A stretch of 64,000 bases of DNA from Lepus europaeus (GCF_033115175.1 NC_084843.1:54228474-54292473), one strand, 5' to 3'. Positions 24,397 through 37,643 are shown, counted from the stretch's first letter. Translations and numbers: made by a program. The notes: generated by a model not told the origin, from the sequence alone.

Positions 24397-24727
24397 GGCC
24401 AGTGCCACAGCTCACTAGGCTAATCCTTTGCCTGCGGCACCAGCACCCCAGGTTCTAGCCCCGGTTGGGGCACCGGATTCTGTTCCAGTTGCCCCTCTTC
24501 CAGTCCAGCTCTCTGCTGTGGCCTGGGAAGGCAGTGGAGGATGGCCCAAGTGCTTGGGCCCTGCACCCACATGGGAGACCAGGAGGAAGCCCCTGGTTCC
24601 TGGCTTCGGATCTCTGCAGCACGCCGGCCGCAGCATGCTGGCTGTAGCAGCCATTTGGGGGGTGAACCAACGGAAGGAAGATCTTTCTTTCTGTCTCTCT
24701 CTCTAACTCTGCCTGTCAAAAAAAAAT
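24397..24727 (+). mobile_element. Full-length C-repeat SINE (young type)
   Basis: GGCCAGTGCCACAGCTCACTAGGC head, GCCCAAGTGCTTGGGCCCTG centre, CACGCCGGCCGCAGC block, TCTAACTCTGCCTGTC tail and A-run. Inserted in the L1 at the endonuclease/RT junction. All 60-140-codon frames here are SINE-derived. Confidence 0.92.
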
Positions 24728-25130
24728 TTCTAGAAAATATGTGAAGATATGGACTGAACAAAAATTTCCCGAATGAGTAGTGGGTCATAGAACTAATCAA
24801 AAGGGAAACCAAGAAGTTCCTGGAAGTGAATGAAGATGACAATACAACATATCAAAACTTGGGGGATATAGCCAAAGCAGTGTTGAGAGAAAAATATATC
24901 AATTGGTGCCTACATCAAAAAATTGGAAAGGCATCAAGTGAATGAGCTATCAATGTATCTTAAGGACCTGGGGAAACAATAAATCAAACCCCAAATTAAT
25001 AGGAGGAAAGAAATAATTAAAATTAGAGAACAAAATTGAAACCAAAACCACAAAAGATCAGTGAAATGAAACAGCTGGTTTTTTTTTGAAAAGTAAAATA
25101 AATTGTTACAACGTTGACCCAACTAAACAA

Positions 25131-25155
25131 AAAAAAAAAAAAGAAAGAAAAAAAA

Positions 25156-25216
<61 letters not shown>
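25131..25216 (+). repeat. Poly-purine A-rich and (AG)n microsatellite
   Basis: A-rich run with scattered G (25131-25161) followed by about 27 uninterrupted AG units. It lies inside the L1. The leucine/serine-rich frames on the opposite strand are translations of this repeat. Confidence 0.95.
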
Positions 25217-25219
<3 letters not shown>

Positions 25220-25497
25220 CCCAAATCAATAGAATCAGGGATTAAAAAAGGAGATGTAACAATAGATACCACAGAAATAAAAAGAATCATCAGTAACTGG
25301 TATAAAAAGCTGTATGCCAACAAATTGGAAAATCTAGTATAAATGTATAGATTCCTAGACACTCACAAGCTACCAAAATTGAGTCACAAAGATACAGAAA
25401 ACCAAACAGACCAATGACCAAGACAGAAATTGAATCAGTAATAAAGACACTCCCAACAAGGATCAGCCCAGAAATTATGGCTTCATTGCTGAATTCT

Positions 25498-25622
25498 TTT
25501 TTTTTATTTGACAGGTAGAGTTACAGACAGTGAGAGAGAGAGACAGAGAGAAAGATCTTCCTTCTGTTGGTTCACCCCACAAATGGCCGCTATAGCCAAC
25601 ATGCTGTGCCAGTCCAAAGCCA
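25498..25622 (-). mobile_element. Truncated C-repeat SINE at an L1 deletion
   Basis: Minus-strand SINE 3' end (T-run, ATTTGACAGGTAGAGTTACAG, GTTGGTTCACCCCACAAATGG) stopping at CTGTGCCAGTCCAAAGCC. L1 text on its left matches about position 560 of the other L1. On its right, after a short duplicated ACTCAAAAATCA, the text matches about position 1415. Confidence 0.75.
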
Positions 25623-27549
25623 ACACTCAAAAATCAACACTCAAAAATCAACAGTCTTTTTATACTCAGACAATGATATGGCTGAGAAAGAACTTATAAG
25701 ATCAGTTCCATTCATAATAGCTACAAGGAAATTTAAATACCTTGGAATAAATTTAACCAAAGAAGTGGAAGATCTCTACAATGAAAATTACAAAACACTA
25801 AAGAAATGGAAGTCAAACAAAAAAATGGAAAAGTGCAAAAGTCTCTTGTTTTTGTGGACTGGAAGAACTAATTTCATCAAATGTCCATACTACTGAAAAG
25901 CAGTTTACAGATTCAGGGTGATCCCAATCAAAACCAATGACATTCTTCTCAGATCTAGAAACAATAATTAAGGAAACACAAGATATTTCAAATAGCTAAA
26001 GCAATCTTAAACAACAAAATTGAAGCTTATAGTATCACAATATCAGATTTCAAGCTATACTAAAGGGCAGTTATAATCCAAACAGTTTGACACTGGCACA
26101 ACAGTTTGACATGAAGAGCAATGGAACACAAAGAAATCCCAGAAGTTAATCCATGCATCTACAATAAACTAATCTTTGACAAAGAAGCTAAAATCAATCC
26201 CTGGAGAAAAGACAGTGTCTTAAACAAATGGTGCTGGGAAAATTTATTCTCCACACAGAAAAATGTAACATTTTATATAAAAACACAACTCAAAATGGAT
26301 CAAGGATCTATATCTATGACCTGATACCATCAAATTACTAGAGGACATTAGGGAAACTCTGCAAGACATTTGCATAGGCAATGACTCTTTGAAAAAGACC
26401 CCAGAAGCACAAGCAATCAAAAGCAAAATAGATAAATACGATTACATCAAGCTAAGAAGATTCTGTACCATAAAGGAAACACTCAGCAAAGTCAAGAGGT
26501 AACTGACAGAATGGGACAAAATATATGCAAACTATGCAACTGATGAAGGATTAATATACAGAATCTATAAAGAGCTTAAGAAACTGAACAAAACAGATAA
26601 TGCATTCTAGAAATGGGCAACATTCTTGATTTGGAATTTTTCAAAAGATGAAATTCAAATTGCCAACAGACCATGAAAAAATGCTGAAGTTCACTAGCCA
26701 TTAGGGAAATGTGTATCAAAATCACAGTGAGTATTCACCTCACATTAGTTAGAATGGATCTCATATAGAAGTCAAAAAACAAATGCTAGTGAGGATGTGG
26801 GGAAAAAGGTACCCTAATCCACTGTCAGTCGCAGTGTAAATTAGTACAGTTCTTGTGGAAGAGAGTAATGAAATCTGAAAATAGATCTGCTGTATGAAGC
26901 AGGCATCCTGCTCCTGGGAGTTTACCCAAAGGAAATGAAATCAACAAATGAATGAGTTTTCTGTACTCTCATGCTTTTTGCAGCTCAATTCACAATAGCT
27001 AAAATATGGAATCAACCCAAACGTCCATCAACTGATGACTGAATAAAGAAAATGCAGTTTATATACACTGCGGAATACTCTTAGAAGTAAAAAAGAAAAA
27101 AAAAGAAAAAGAATGAGATCCTTTCACAACAAAGTGGACGGAGCTGGAAACCATTACTCTTAGTGAAGTAAGGCAGTCCAAAAGTGACAAATCCCTTGTA
27201 TTCATGATCTGTGGTAACAGAGTACAAAAAAACCATAATGTATATGAGCAAAATTGACATTTTTATAATTGATTATTGTTTATAGCTTGTCTCTACTGTT
27301 CAGAAACAGTGTTTTTTTTCTTGTTACTATTTGTTAGGCTCTTTTATTAGTGGAGGGTTAATGTTGTGTCACTGTAAAAGTTAACAGAAATAATAAGGAA
27401 GGAAGGAAATATGAGTGCAGACAGGAAGGAGGGAAGGATGGGAAGTATCATCACTATGCTCCTAAATCTATTTATATGAAATATATGAAATTTGTACACC
27501 TTACATAAATAAAAAAAACAAAGAAGAAAATAAATTCTTACAAAGGTAA

Positions 27550-28100
27550 GTTACACTTACATGTGATTTAGAAATTCCACTCCTCAGTATTTAACCAAGG
27601 TTAATAATATATACCCACAATAATGCGTATATGCAAACCTTCTGGGCCTCTTGTTTCCCAATAGCAAAAACTGGAAGCTACCCCAATGTACATTGAGTTT
27701 GGAATAGATACACTATGATATATTACTACAAATAAATATAACACTAAAGACTGAACTGATACACATAGCAACATTAATATAAAAAACTCTATGTTGAACA
27801 ACTGCCATCCACCCCCCAAAAAAGAAAAGAGGCAGACACAAAATACTAAATATAATATGATACAATTTATGTGGAATTCACAAACTGGCACAACTGGTCA
27901 ACTGCTATATGATAGTTATCAAAAGAATGATTGCCTTAAGAAACTAGAGTTTTTCTGGTGGGGGACATTCTGGAATTTTGATGACTGTAGAAATGTATAC
28001 ACTTTGGTGACAGGTAAATTGGTACATACTCATCAAAACTCATTTAAAATCTGTACATTTTATGCAGATAAATTTTACCATAGACTTGGTATCCCTACAC
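27550..28100 (+). mobile_element. Old L1 3'-end fragment
   Basis: ATTTAGAAATTCCACTCCTCAG, ACACATAGCAACATTAATAT, GATACAATTTATGTGGAATTC and the 3' UTR block ATTCTGGAATTTTGATGACTG...ACTCATCAAAACTCATTTAAAATC follow the layout of ancient L1 3' ends. Confidence 0.65.
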
Positions 28101-28892
28101 TTAGAGCAGAATTGAAAAAAGATCATTGAATCGAAGTTTACATAATACATAAATAATAAAATTTATGTTAAGACAACATTCCATCATAGGGACCCTTCCC
28201 TTCCTTGCCTCATCCTGGACATCAAAACTTAATGAGATACAATTATTATGATGATAGTGCATACTGAATCTATATCATAGACTAATTCAGAACACATTTG
28301 CTTTCAGTGAAGTAGAAATGTCCAACAAAGTGAGTCTGGCACACATTTTCCATTGCATAAGAGACTGAGGGAAAATTTTCCTATCAATCTTGTATGTCCA
28401 CCCCCTACTCTGTGTCCACATTGCTTGCTCTGATTTAGACTGAACTTCTGTTTTGTGCACTATCATGCTGACTGCTGAATTTTGAAAATTACTTATTATA
28501 CCCGAAAATGACTCTCTTATCCACAACTTTTGCAAATTAGCCTCAGTGAAATCAAGAGTCCTCTTCCAGTGGTTATCTGAATGACTCCACTGAATATGTA
28601 GGAGGACTGCGGAAACAGAGATTTTCTGTTGGAATACAAAGCTGTCATCCCTTCATAAGATGTCCTGTCTAATGCTGGCAAATATCCAGGTATCAGATTA
28701 GCCAAACCCATCACTGACATTTACATTCAAGGAGAACAAACAGAGGTCAATGTACCACACGTCTACGTATTTAAAGCTTATAAGTTTAAAATCTGTCTAG
28801 CGAATGCCTTTCATCCCTCTACCTGGAAGAATGAACATTCATATGGAAATTTATTAAATGTCTTTACACAACATTATTTTGTATAGCAGTAT
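28101..28892. other. No repeat recognised
   Basis: Repeat-poor sequence. Two minus-strand frames (28287-28535, 28517-28720) overlap without recognisable motifs. Confidence 0.35.
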
Positions 28893-29486
28893 TTTATTGA
28901 TGGACAAATAAAATAATTATATATTTATTACATAAAACTGATATTATCTTGTATATCAATAAAGGTATGGATCACACTTTCTTAGCAGACAATCTTACAT
29001 AATTTGTGTGATGATGAAAGTGATCTAAAGGTTTAAAAAATGTCAGTGTGTCCAAAGTGAACAAAATTTGCATGTAAATTAAATATAGAAATAAAATAAA
29101 GTTGTATTATGTCTCATTTTAAATTTTAAATTTTTAAACTTTTTGATTGTGTCATTTTAAGATATTTAAAATAAGATCAAAAACCAAAATATAACCAATG
29201 TATATTTAAACATTAAATAAAAATCATTTGAGTAAATCAAGAAGTTTTACACTTTATTTTTTGAAAACCTGTCATATTCTATATCGAAAACCAATTACAA
29301 TATTTCACCTTGGCATCGAAATTCCATCTATTTGCTAAGTAAACAATCGATTTGATTGTTATGCCTTGCCCTACTTAGGTACAAATTTAAGAATAATACA
29401 AATTGAGTACGTCTGCAAAGTTTTTTTCAGGCAACATGGCCAACTGTGGCATCCACAAATTGAAACTCCACTACTGGGAATGACGC
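28893..29486 (-). other. Possible minus-strand 3'-UTR-like region
   Basis: Very AT-rich, repeat-free sequence directly downstream of the exon-like frame at 29487-29606. Read on the minus strand it has several AATAAA signals (for example the TTTATT at 29253 and at 28893-28898 on the plus strand). It could be a 3' UTR, but random AT-rich DNA would also contain such signals. Confidence 0.25.
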
Positions 29487-29606
29487 TTAGTTTTTCAAGG
29501 ATATACTGCTGACTTGCTCTCTGAAGGAGTTTGACAAGTTAATTAACTGTCTTTCATCCAGTATGTATGCTTTCTCGGTTGCCAACCATTGTCCTTCTGT
29601 GATTTC
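29487..29606 (-). other. Candidate terminal coding exon, unidentified
   Basis: On the minus strand GTTGTGCCTTTGCAG, a fair splice acceptor, is followed by an in-frame 39-codon stretch ending in TAA. It translates as EITEGQWLATEKAYILDERQ and ends LSNSFREQVSSISLKN, a mixed charged/hydrophobic composition that looks more protein-like than its surroundings. The same frame stays open another 39 codons upstream of the acceptor, which weakens the case. I do not recognise the protein. Alternatives are a chance frame or a remnant of a processed pseudogene. Confidence 0.25.
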
Positions 29607-31590
29607 CTGCAAAGGCACAACCCAGAAGTCACCCCAGAATTCCAACACAGGTGTGCTACGTTTTGTGAACACGGAGCTGGAGGAGTGAAGTGTGTCCCTA
29701 GGGTATGCCATGTGACTACTCACAAGAGCAGATTTTTAAGATTTCTTAGAGTCAGGGGCACCCTTGGGTCTTTAGATTTATTCTGTTTGTGTTTGTGATA
29801 TGTGGGACTTCTAAAGTTCAGAGAACAAAACAGATTCCTTCTTCTGACACTGGCTTGAGGGAAGTGCTGTTGGTCAAGTCTGGACACACCTGCTCCGATC
29901 CCTCACATCCAGGATTGTAGGGATTGGGGGCATTTACGTTTTTAGAATCAACGTATGGCCTTACTGTGGCATTTTTCAGTCTAGAGGTTTATAAGAATAC
30001 TAGTGCCCAGTAGTGTTGGAGGATGCTCTTTGAAACACAACATTTCTGCAGTTAAATGTGAGAGCAGCTGCTTCATTCTAACTTGTAAGTTATCAGGAGC
30101 TCAGAGAAGCCCTAAAAGAAAGAATCCCGTTTAATATTTCCCTAGAGCATTTGACCACTGAAACCATTTTTCAGCAGAACAGTTACTAATATCGAGGTGC
30201 TCCTCAACCTCAGTGTGGAAAGTCCAGCTTGAACATTTAACTGTCTGGTAGTGTTCCTTTTTTTCCCCCCCACGTCCTTCAACTAGCTGTTGTACCAATG
30301 AATTCATTAAAACAGGAAGAAGGAATTTACATTTCTATCTATTGCCTAAGTCAGCAACTGCCATGACAGAACAAACTGATAATTTTGGGTCTCTAAAGTA
30401 AAATAGCAAATATTAAACAAGGAAATCAATTTTAAGCCCAGTAACTGCTACCTGAAACCTCCTTCACACGTTTTCAGGGCATCCAGTGTGGCATGAGGGC
30501 TGTTTGCAAGCAGGTAGGAGGGTTAAGAGCATTTACATTTTCACTGCTAGCCCTCGATGTCACTGGACTGAACCCTGAGAGAGGCTTGCCCATTTTTCTT
30601 CTTTGTGACTGTTATTATGTGAAATCAATTGGTTTACCAGGGATCTTTCATTGAGACTTAGATTACAAGAATCCAACACCAATTTATCTCTAAGGAATTA
30701 ATCTATTCCCAGCCATCTGAACATCTATTGTCTAAGCATAGCAACTTACCAAATTAAAGGGAAACAGGAATTTCTATTTTAGGATCCTTATCACCAACTC
30801 CAAGAGATTGAGTCTCAGAAATAAACTTACTACCCGACAATTACTGAAATAGAGAACTTTGAATCAGATATCAAAACAGAGGGAAGCAAAGGACAGAGCT
30901 GTTCAGAGAAGCAGTGGCATCTGCACATGAGAAAAAGAAGGGAGGAGGGGAGGAGTGGGGTCTCACAGAGGTGACAAACATTACAGCATTTCCTTCCCAA
31001 GGTCTGTCTCCTTGTCTCAACTCCAAGGCCAGAAATTCCACTGCAATGACTTTAGGCAAGGTTCCAAACAAAAACAAAATTTAAATATGAGTAAAAAGGA
31101 AGAATGGGCGCCAAAAGATTAAAACCTCTATTACTCACTATACATGTGTGTGACTTCGTCACCTCCTGTGAAGTTTGTCAGAAACTCACGGCGCATTTCA
31201 GTTGGCTTATGATCAGTTTAAGACTAAAAGGAAGAGGTTCATTTATTCCCTGGTCAAGTACTTGCTGCGTTCCTCCTGTACCCTTTGCCTATGCAACTTC
31301 AATGTCAGGCAATTAAATACCCATTGTGGAGTGAGAGGAGGTAAGGAACACGAACAATGAACAGATGTCTGGAAAGAGATTTTAAACAAATGAAAAATTG
31401 CTTTCACTCTGACTTTTGCCTTTGACCAGCCTGAAATGCGTAACTGGTAGATTTATAAAATGGAAGATCTGTTTATAAAATCATCACATGTAAGAGATGT
31501 TTAAAGACAACAGTAGAGGAAATGGTAACAAGTTGATTAGAAAATAACAGAACATATAGTAGCTGTCCCTGCCCTCTAAACCTGATTTTT
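29607..31590. other. No gene recognised; repeat-poor
   Basis: About 2 kb without SINE or L1 text. Frames are below 80 codons on either strand and have no motif. Confidence 0.35.
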
Positions 31591-31909
31591 TAAGTTATAA
31601 TTGTTTTTGATTTATTTACTGGAAAGGCAGAGTTACAGAGGGTGGGGAGAGAGATCTTCCATCTGCTGTTTCACTCGCCAAATGGCTGCAAAGGCCAGGG
31701 CTGGGCTGGGCCAAAGCAAGGAACCAGGAGTTTCCTCCAGGTCTCCCACATGGGTGGCCAAGCACCTGGGCAATCTTCCATTGCTTTCCCAGGTGCAGTA
31801 GCAGGGAGTTGGATTGGAAGTGTAGCAGCTGGGACTGAGACCAGCACCCATATGCGATGCCAGCACTGCAGGCAGTAGCTAAACCCATTGCACCACAACG
31901 CCAGCCCCC
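31591..31909 (-). mobile_element. C-repeat SINE
   Basis: Minus-strand copy (ACTGGAAAGGCAGAGTTACAG, TTCACTCGCCAAATGGCTGC, TTGCACCACAACGCCAGCCC). The flanks AAACCTGATTTTT (left) and AAACCCGATTCTT (right) are the aged target duplication. Confidence 0.88.
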
Positions 31910-34900
31910 AAACCCGATTCTTACAGTATGCGTTTGGGACTTTGATTTTGGAGGCCTGGAACTCTGTCAGAACAGAAGAGGCAACAATAACAAAGCCAGG
32001 GTATAAGGAACCAAAAATTAAGCAAACTTGGGTACACCACAGAGGCCAAGAGTCAACTTCTAGGACTAGAACTAGATAGGTCAGGAGCCACCATGATTTT
32101 CTCAGACTTTGGAAGATGGAAAAGGTTCTGCAATGGCCGCACATCACTTGGATCTTAGGGTACGACACCCTCATTGGGAAACCTGCTCTGGTCAGCGGCA
32201 GGCTGCTTCAGGTGCTGGCCCGACAGCGCCTCATTCCTCTCTACCACATTTTCAGCTTCCTTCTCCCTCCTGGCACCTAAGAACTCTTTTGCTCTATTTT
32301 GCCTCTACAGAGAAAATTTTTTTGAAGACAAGCTCTATGGGGAGGGCCTGGGCTGCATTTTGCCCCTAGAAAAGTTCCCAAAACTTAGGTGAATACAGTG
32401 CCCAAAGAACATACAGAGGACATGAGTGGGAGGAGTGGAGAGGGGAGGATGGTGGTTAGGAAGTAGAGAAAAAAACCTTTTGATTCACAACCAGATTCTC
32501 CTATGCAAAAAATGAAAAATAGTATACAGCAGGCAGTCAAATGTGCATTTACCTGAGGTTCACCAACTCATGCCAAAAGTTGTTCTCCAAGATCTGTCCC
32601 TGATGTCATGAGCATTGTGCTTTGTTCCAAAAAGATAACCTCTTATTTTATGTTATTAATATATTCTTCAAAGAGACAAGGGAAGAGAAATAGGTCTATT
32701 TTTATGTTATGCATGAGAAATTAGGTGGTTAATTTTAAAGGACTGCTTCAATAAATTCCAATTGAATTAGCTAGTATTAGCATGTGAAAGCGATTAAGAG
32801 ACACCACAAAAACACAATGCAAAATGAATATAAATGATTTGGCTCCTGATCTGATCAAATAAAGATTGCATTAACAAGTGAACAAAATTAAGCGGAAATG
32901 GCAGTATTTCACAGCTACTCAACTGTGGCTAGGAAACAGTACTGAAAAATTTAGACAACTATTCTAAATCTTTTATTTCTCCCATCCAGAAGTATCTATA
33001 AAATTATATGTACTAATCAGACTTCATGTCTTTCAAGATTTGGTATGTGAGGCTGTATTTATTTATGCAGACTTTTTAATTAGGCACTCAAAGCAATAAA
33101 ACAAAATAAATATCTTCTGAACTACATTTTGTCAACCATTATTCCATAGTCACCATAAAAATCAATTAGTTATTTTCCTTTTGTTTAACTAGCGGGGTGG
33201 GGAAGAGCAGAAAAGAGACAGGTCAAAGTTTTCACAAGGGTCAACTTTTAATATTTCTATGATCTTAATTTTGGCATAGGAAATACATTATGGCATGAAA
33301 GGAATCACTCAGAAATCAGACAGTCCCCATTCTCCCTTCCACCTCAATCATTTATAAGCTGAGCTACTATGTTCTGATTATCTTTAAAAAGGAATTTTTA
33401 AAAAGCTTCCTCAAAAAGTCATTTTAATAAATAGAAATAATTTAGGTTCCACATCCTGCTATTAGGACATAACCGGGGCTTTCTTGTGGTTGTTTTTGTT
33501 TTGATAGCCATGGTGGATGTTTCCTAAAATGCCACTGTTCCTGTTAATGGAAAAATTCTCCCCCACATGCTACTGCTAATCATTCCAGCATAGAGAGGGA
33601 AATGGTCTCTATGTCATTGACAATGTGTTAGTAGAGAAGGAAAGTTCTAAAATGAATTTCTTTTATATAATTGAGGTTTGCTCTGAGCCATAGAATAATT
33701 TTTAGTGGAGGACACCCCAAAGTAGGGCCTATTATAATATTAAACTTAAAGCATTCACCAAGACTATAGATGTGCTGGGAATCCAGAAATACTCTGTGAA
33801 TGGAAAGCATTTGCCTCTGTGAGAACACAGCTTATATCAAATAAAAAAACCCTCTGAGATGGTTAAAAAATCCTTTTCAAGTCTTCTTCATGGATAAAGG
33901 AAGTTAAACAATCCTAGAAAGGTTTCTTAAAATTCAGTTGTCCCAGCCTCTTGGAAACAATGGAAATGCAAGTATTCACTCCCCCCACCCCCCCTTACTC
34001 GATGCAGGAATAGTTCTCCACCTGAAAGACCAGTGTGTGGCACTTCCTTTAAGCTGTCCCACTGTAACACAGTCAATGAGACAACCTTCTGCAACTAGTA
34101 CTGATCATTAATACCACGGCAATCAACTAAGAAAGCAGGTGAGTCAGAGTGTGAACATCTTGCAGTTGTAGAATTATAGGCATGTGAGACTTGGGGTAGA
34201 TTAATTTTTTCTTGCAGTCCCTTTCAAATATTTCAATGGTGTCAACCCCAGGCTGAAAATCTATAGGTTAGATATGTGACTGCAGCATGTCTTGTGTAAT
34301 ATCCCCTGGTTTCTCTATGACAATGGATGGGCTAAAGCTGAAACTCAGCACTTCCATACACATTAGCCTTCAACTGACTGATGACATTCTGTTCCTGATA
34401 GATTTCTAGTTGCTACTCAGCCCAACCTCCCTCCATGAAATTGGGAGAGCAAACTGCAGCAATGAGGTGTTCTGGATCTTTCCTGCTTACACATTCTCCA
34501 CACTTAACAAAATCCAATGCTTCACTTTTATTCTCCAACCTTTCAGAAAAACCTACCTGCTTCTGGCTCTTGCTTCATTCTTAAGAGTCATTTCCTAGAG
34601 GTAGCTGGAGACAGCTAATCTATACGCAAATGAGCCTCTGGCGGTCAGACTGACTGAAATTTGTGGTGGTCAAGTTTAAGGCTTGAGCAGACCTCAGGGA
34701 CTCCCAAAGAGCGATCTATTAGGGACAGTGTAGTAATTCAAGCTATATTTCCTACTTAGCACTTGCAGACTTCTCCAAGAGGTTAAATATGAATTCATGC
34801 AGAAATGGATCATTTTCATGTAGGGGTTAAGATGGTGGAATCAGGTGTTCAAAACTGCCTTGTCACTTTTATATTACCACTTTTCTGGAAATTTACTCAC

Positions 34901-35939
34901 AATAAACAATATAATCTTTCAACTTTCCAAATTCAAATGTCTAGTCAGTTGAGTCAGGAAGAATAAAAGCAGAAAAATAAAACCAACAGCTCATCTTTTA
35001 ATCAGTTATGCTGAATCATGCATACATAATATCTGATTCTCTAAAGCAATTTCCTTCACTGTTTCAACCTTTGCGTTAATGTCTTTCAACACATTCTAAA
35101 AGGTGGATACCAAAAAGGTTTGTAGCACTGCCTAAATTTGGAGACAGCGCTTGAAAGCCTGAGGCATTTACTCGGGTGCCATTACCCTAAATCCTTTTGG
35201 TATTACTACTTCATCATGTTTAATGGATGTCAATTCATTTTCACGTGGTGTGAAAACCAGAGACATCCTCAGGCAACCCAGGAAAAGTTATTCACTCCAG
35301 GAAAGTTCTTCCTACCATGATCACTGAGTCCTGCCCACTGCCATTTTGTATCCTGTAGTGGTTCCAGGAAGCTCTCTTCATGGTCACGCGCAAATGTGAG
35401 TTTGGTTCTCAAAAAAGTAGAAAGGAAAATGAGTTACTGAAAAACATGAGCCACTTGGGCCTTGAAATTTTAGTTTTCATTTAACCTCTAAATTCCTGGT
35501 TCATTACACATCCCTCAACTCAATTTTAACATCTGCAAAGTGAGTAAGACTCCCGGTAGGTCAACTTTAAGATTACTTACAACCCTGATATTCTTTAACA
35601 TTGTAATTCTATGACTCATTCCACCATTTCTTTCTCCACCCATAACACATTCCCCTATCTAACGAAGACCTAGACGTAATACTTCAGCTGGGAAGTAAAC
35701 AGTCAGCAGGTATCTTGGATGTCAGAGAGCTTCTCGCTGCAATGCTGTCCTCCCCCCCGATAACCCTGTGACCCTCCCAAATGGTCCAGATTTTCAACAC
35801 CTGTTTGTCGTCTACTTTTATGACCTTCTGACTTAGACTTCCTAACTTCTCGTAATCAGCATAAACCATGCCTTCCTCCACCACCTATTGGGAGTTCTTG
35901 ACGGTTAAATAGTCAATGCCCGTCAGATAATCTGTTGAT
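31910..35939. other. Repeat-poor 4-kb stretch, no gene recognised
   Basis: The longest interval without recognisable interspersed repeats. 32109-32392 carries two overlapping plus-strand frames and a TTTTGCCTCTACAG acceptor-like site near 32310, but no motif. A C-rich run sits at about 33980-33996. Nothing here is supported as a gene. Confidence 0.35.

Positions 35940-35971
<32 letters not shown>
35940..35971 (+). repeat. (CTAT)n microsatellite
   Basis: About eight uninterrupted CTAT units. Confidence 0.97.
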
Positions 35972-37643
35972 CCAACCAAACCTATTGCACCACTATTGAC
36001 CTTTGCTCCACACTAAGATGCTACTAATGATAAACTGAGCAATTTGTTTCCCAGTTATTTTAAAATTTTCAATTATTTACTGAATGACATCTGTAGGCAA
36101 AGCATTGTCAAATATCAAGACAAGTAAAAACAAAGTGATGGCACAAGTCATTACAACCAAAAAAAAAAAAAATCTGTGTAAAAAGACTGAGAGAACCATG
36201 TATTATAATACAGTGTACAAGGATAGAAAGGGGTATATACTGAGTACAGGAGGTGGTTTTATAAGGCAAGAGATGACCTGCTATAAATTTTTTATAAGCA
36301 TTTAAGCTAATGCTAAGAGTTTCCTTCCAGATAGAAAAGTTAAAATGAAATAAATTAATGTTTCCTATTATTCAATTATTTAAAAGGATACAGTAGATCC
36401 ATGAAATAAAATTAAATTTGTACAGAAGATAAGCTGGAAAAGTCTTTCGTCCCTCTCAATGCCTATACACTCAGTTCCCTTTCATAGACGCAATCACAGG
36501 TTTTTAGCAACCCAGCTTTAAACTTTAATTCCAGCTATATGATGAATGAGAAATCATCCTGATTCCAAGGACCCATGTTGCATGATAAATTGAAATTGCT
36601 AGCTAACATTTAACTCTTCACGCAATATTTTTTTTCTGATTTTGAGAAGAGCCCCTCCTTTTTAAACCCCATGAGTGTGTGTATGTTTGGCATGATTATC
36701 TCCTTGAGCAAACAATCTATTGGCTACCAGAATTCTCTCCATGTTTATGCTATCTCTGTCAGTGATGTGCTGACCTGTACTGTCATTTACTATGTCACCA
36801 CAAATTTAATTTCAGGCTAACATTTAACTTTTGCAAGATCCAAATCGATGCAACTTGTTAGATAAAGAAACATTTATCTGTGTTTATTATGAAACAGGTA
36901 TAAGTCTCAACAAAATTAAGATTTATTCATTCTTGCCAATCTAATCCATTCTGCTCTAGCTGTTCTGAAAGCACTGAATCAAAATTGATACCACTCTAGC
37001 CCAGAATCAGCTTACGAATGAAGATCCCGAGTTGTCAGTAATATTCACTGCCTCTTAATACTTATTGAACACGATGTGAGAAGGAAGTGGGGAGTACTGC
37101 AAGAATTAATACTGAATCAGAAGTACAAATAAAAAAAATCTGAGTTTTTGTGGACAATACACCTAATTTTTGATGTAAAATCATAATTCATCATAATATT
37201 TTAAAAAGACCAATAGCATTTCTTCTGAAATGTGCCTTAGCAATTCTTAAAGCTACCTTTAGCTAATTTGACAAGTCTTTTGGTAAGTTAGAAAATAGCC
37301 AGAAACAAACACTAACAAAACACCAAAGTACAGAGGTCTCAGGAAAATAAAAGTTCAATATTTAAATATCTTCCTAAAAATTGATTTTTAAGTTAATTTA
37401 ACTTGGAGTTTATGAGATATCATTTATGGTTACTTACTCAGATATTGTCATGTAATCTAAATATTTGCATATTATATCAGCTATATTTTATTTGAGATCT
37501 TTTAAAATGGAAATTATTATTAGCATTTGAAAAACACTCATGCAGAAGAAGGGCATTTTTATTAAATCATAAGTCTTGAGAATATAGAAAGAAAAGCTTA
37601 TTTATTCGCCCTAACTTGATGTGGGTAAAAAGAGATGAGTGTC
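35972..37643. other. No gene recognised
   Basis: AT-rich spacer including an A13 run near 36160. No supported coding frame. Confidence 0.4.

Larger units (their letters stand above)
22869..27525 (+). mobile_element. Longest L1 in the window, RT core deleted
   Basis: Sense L1 starting in late ORF1 (frame 23149-23331 with IIAENFPNLEKGT and IRKDLHHDTLETFN), through the ORF2 endonuclease region (CCATCTATTTGTTGCCTATAAGAAAC, GACTTTAACATAAAAACTG), then RT N-terminus, ORF2 C-terminus (25567-25896: KYLGINLTKEVEDLYNENYK) and a 3' UTR with GGAAGGAAGGAAATATGAG and GGGAGGATGG-like purine tracts before AAATAAAAAAAA at about 27510. Two SINE pieces and a purine microsatellite lie inside. By comparison with the L1 at 351-2570, about 870 bp of RT is missing at 25497/25640. 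Full of stops. Confidence 0.85.

Noticed and set aside
24420-24842. 140-codon minus-strand frame
   Set aside because: It lies across a young C-repeat SINE. The same peptide pattern (LPCGCRAQ, WAILHCLPRPQQ) recurs at every SINE copy.
25023-25362. Serine/leucine-rich minus-strand frames
   Set aside because: They are translations of the (AG)n and A-rich microsatellite.
31671-32174. 167-codon minus-strand frame
   Set aside because: Roughly half is SINE (31671-31909). The remainder shows no motif and extends only because the SINE frame happens to stay open.
35684-35884. Minus-strand frame with protein-like composition (EEGMVYADYEKLGSLSQKV...)
   Set aside because: Only 66 codons, with no splice site that I trust at either end and no family match.
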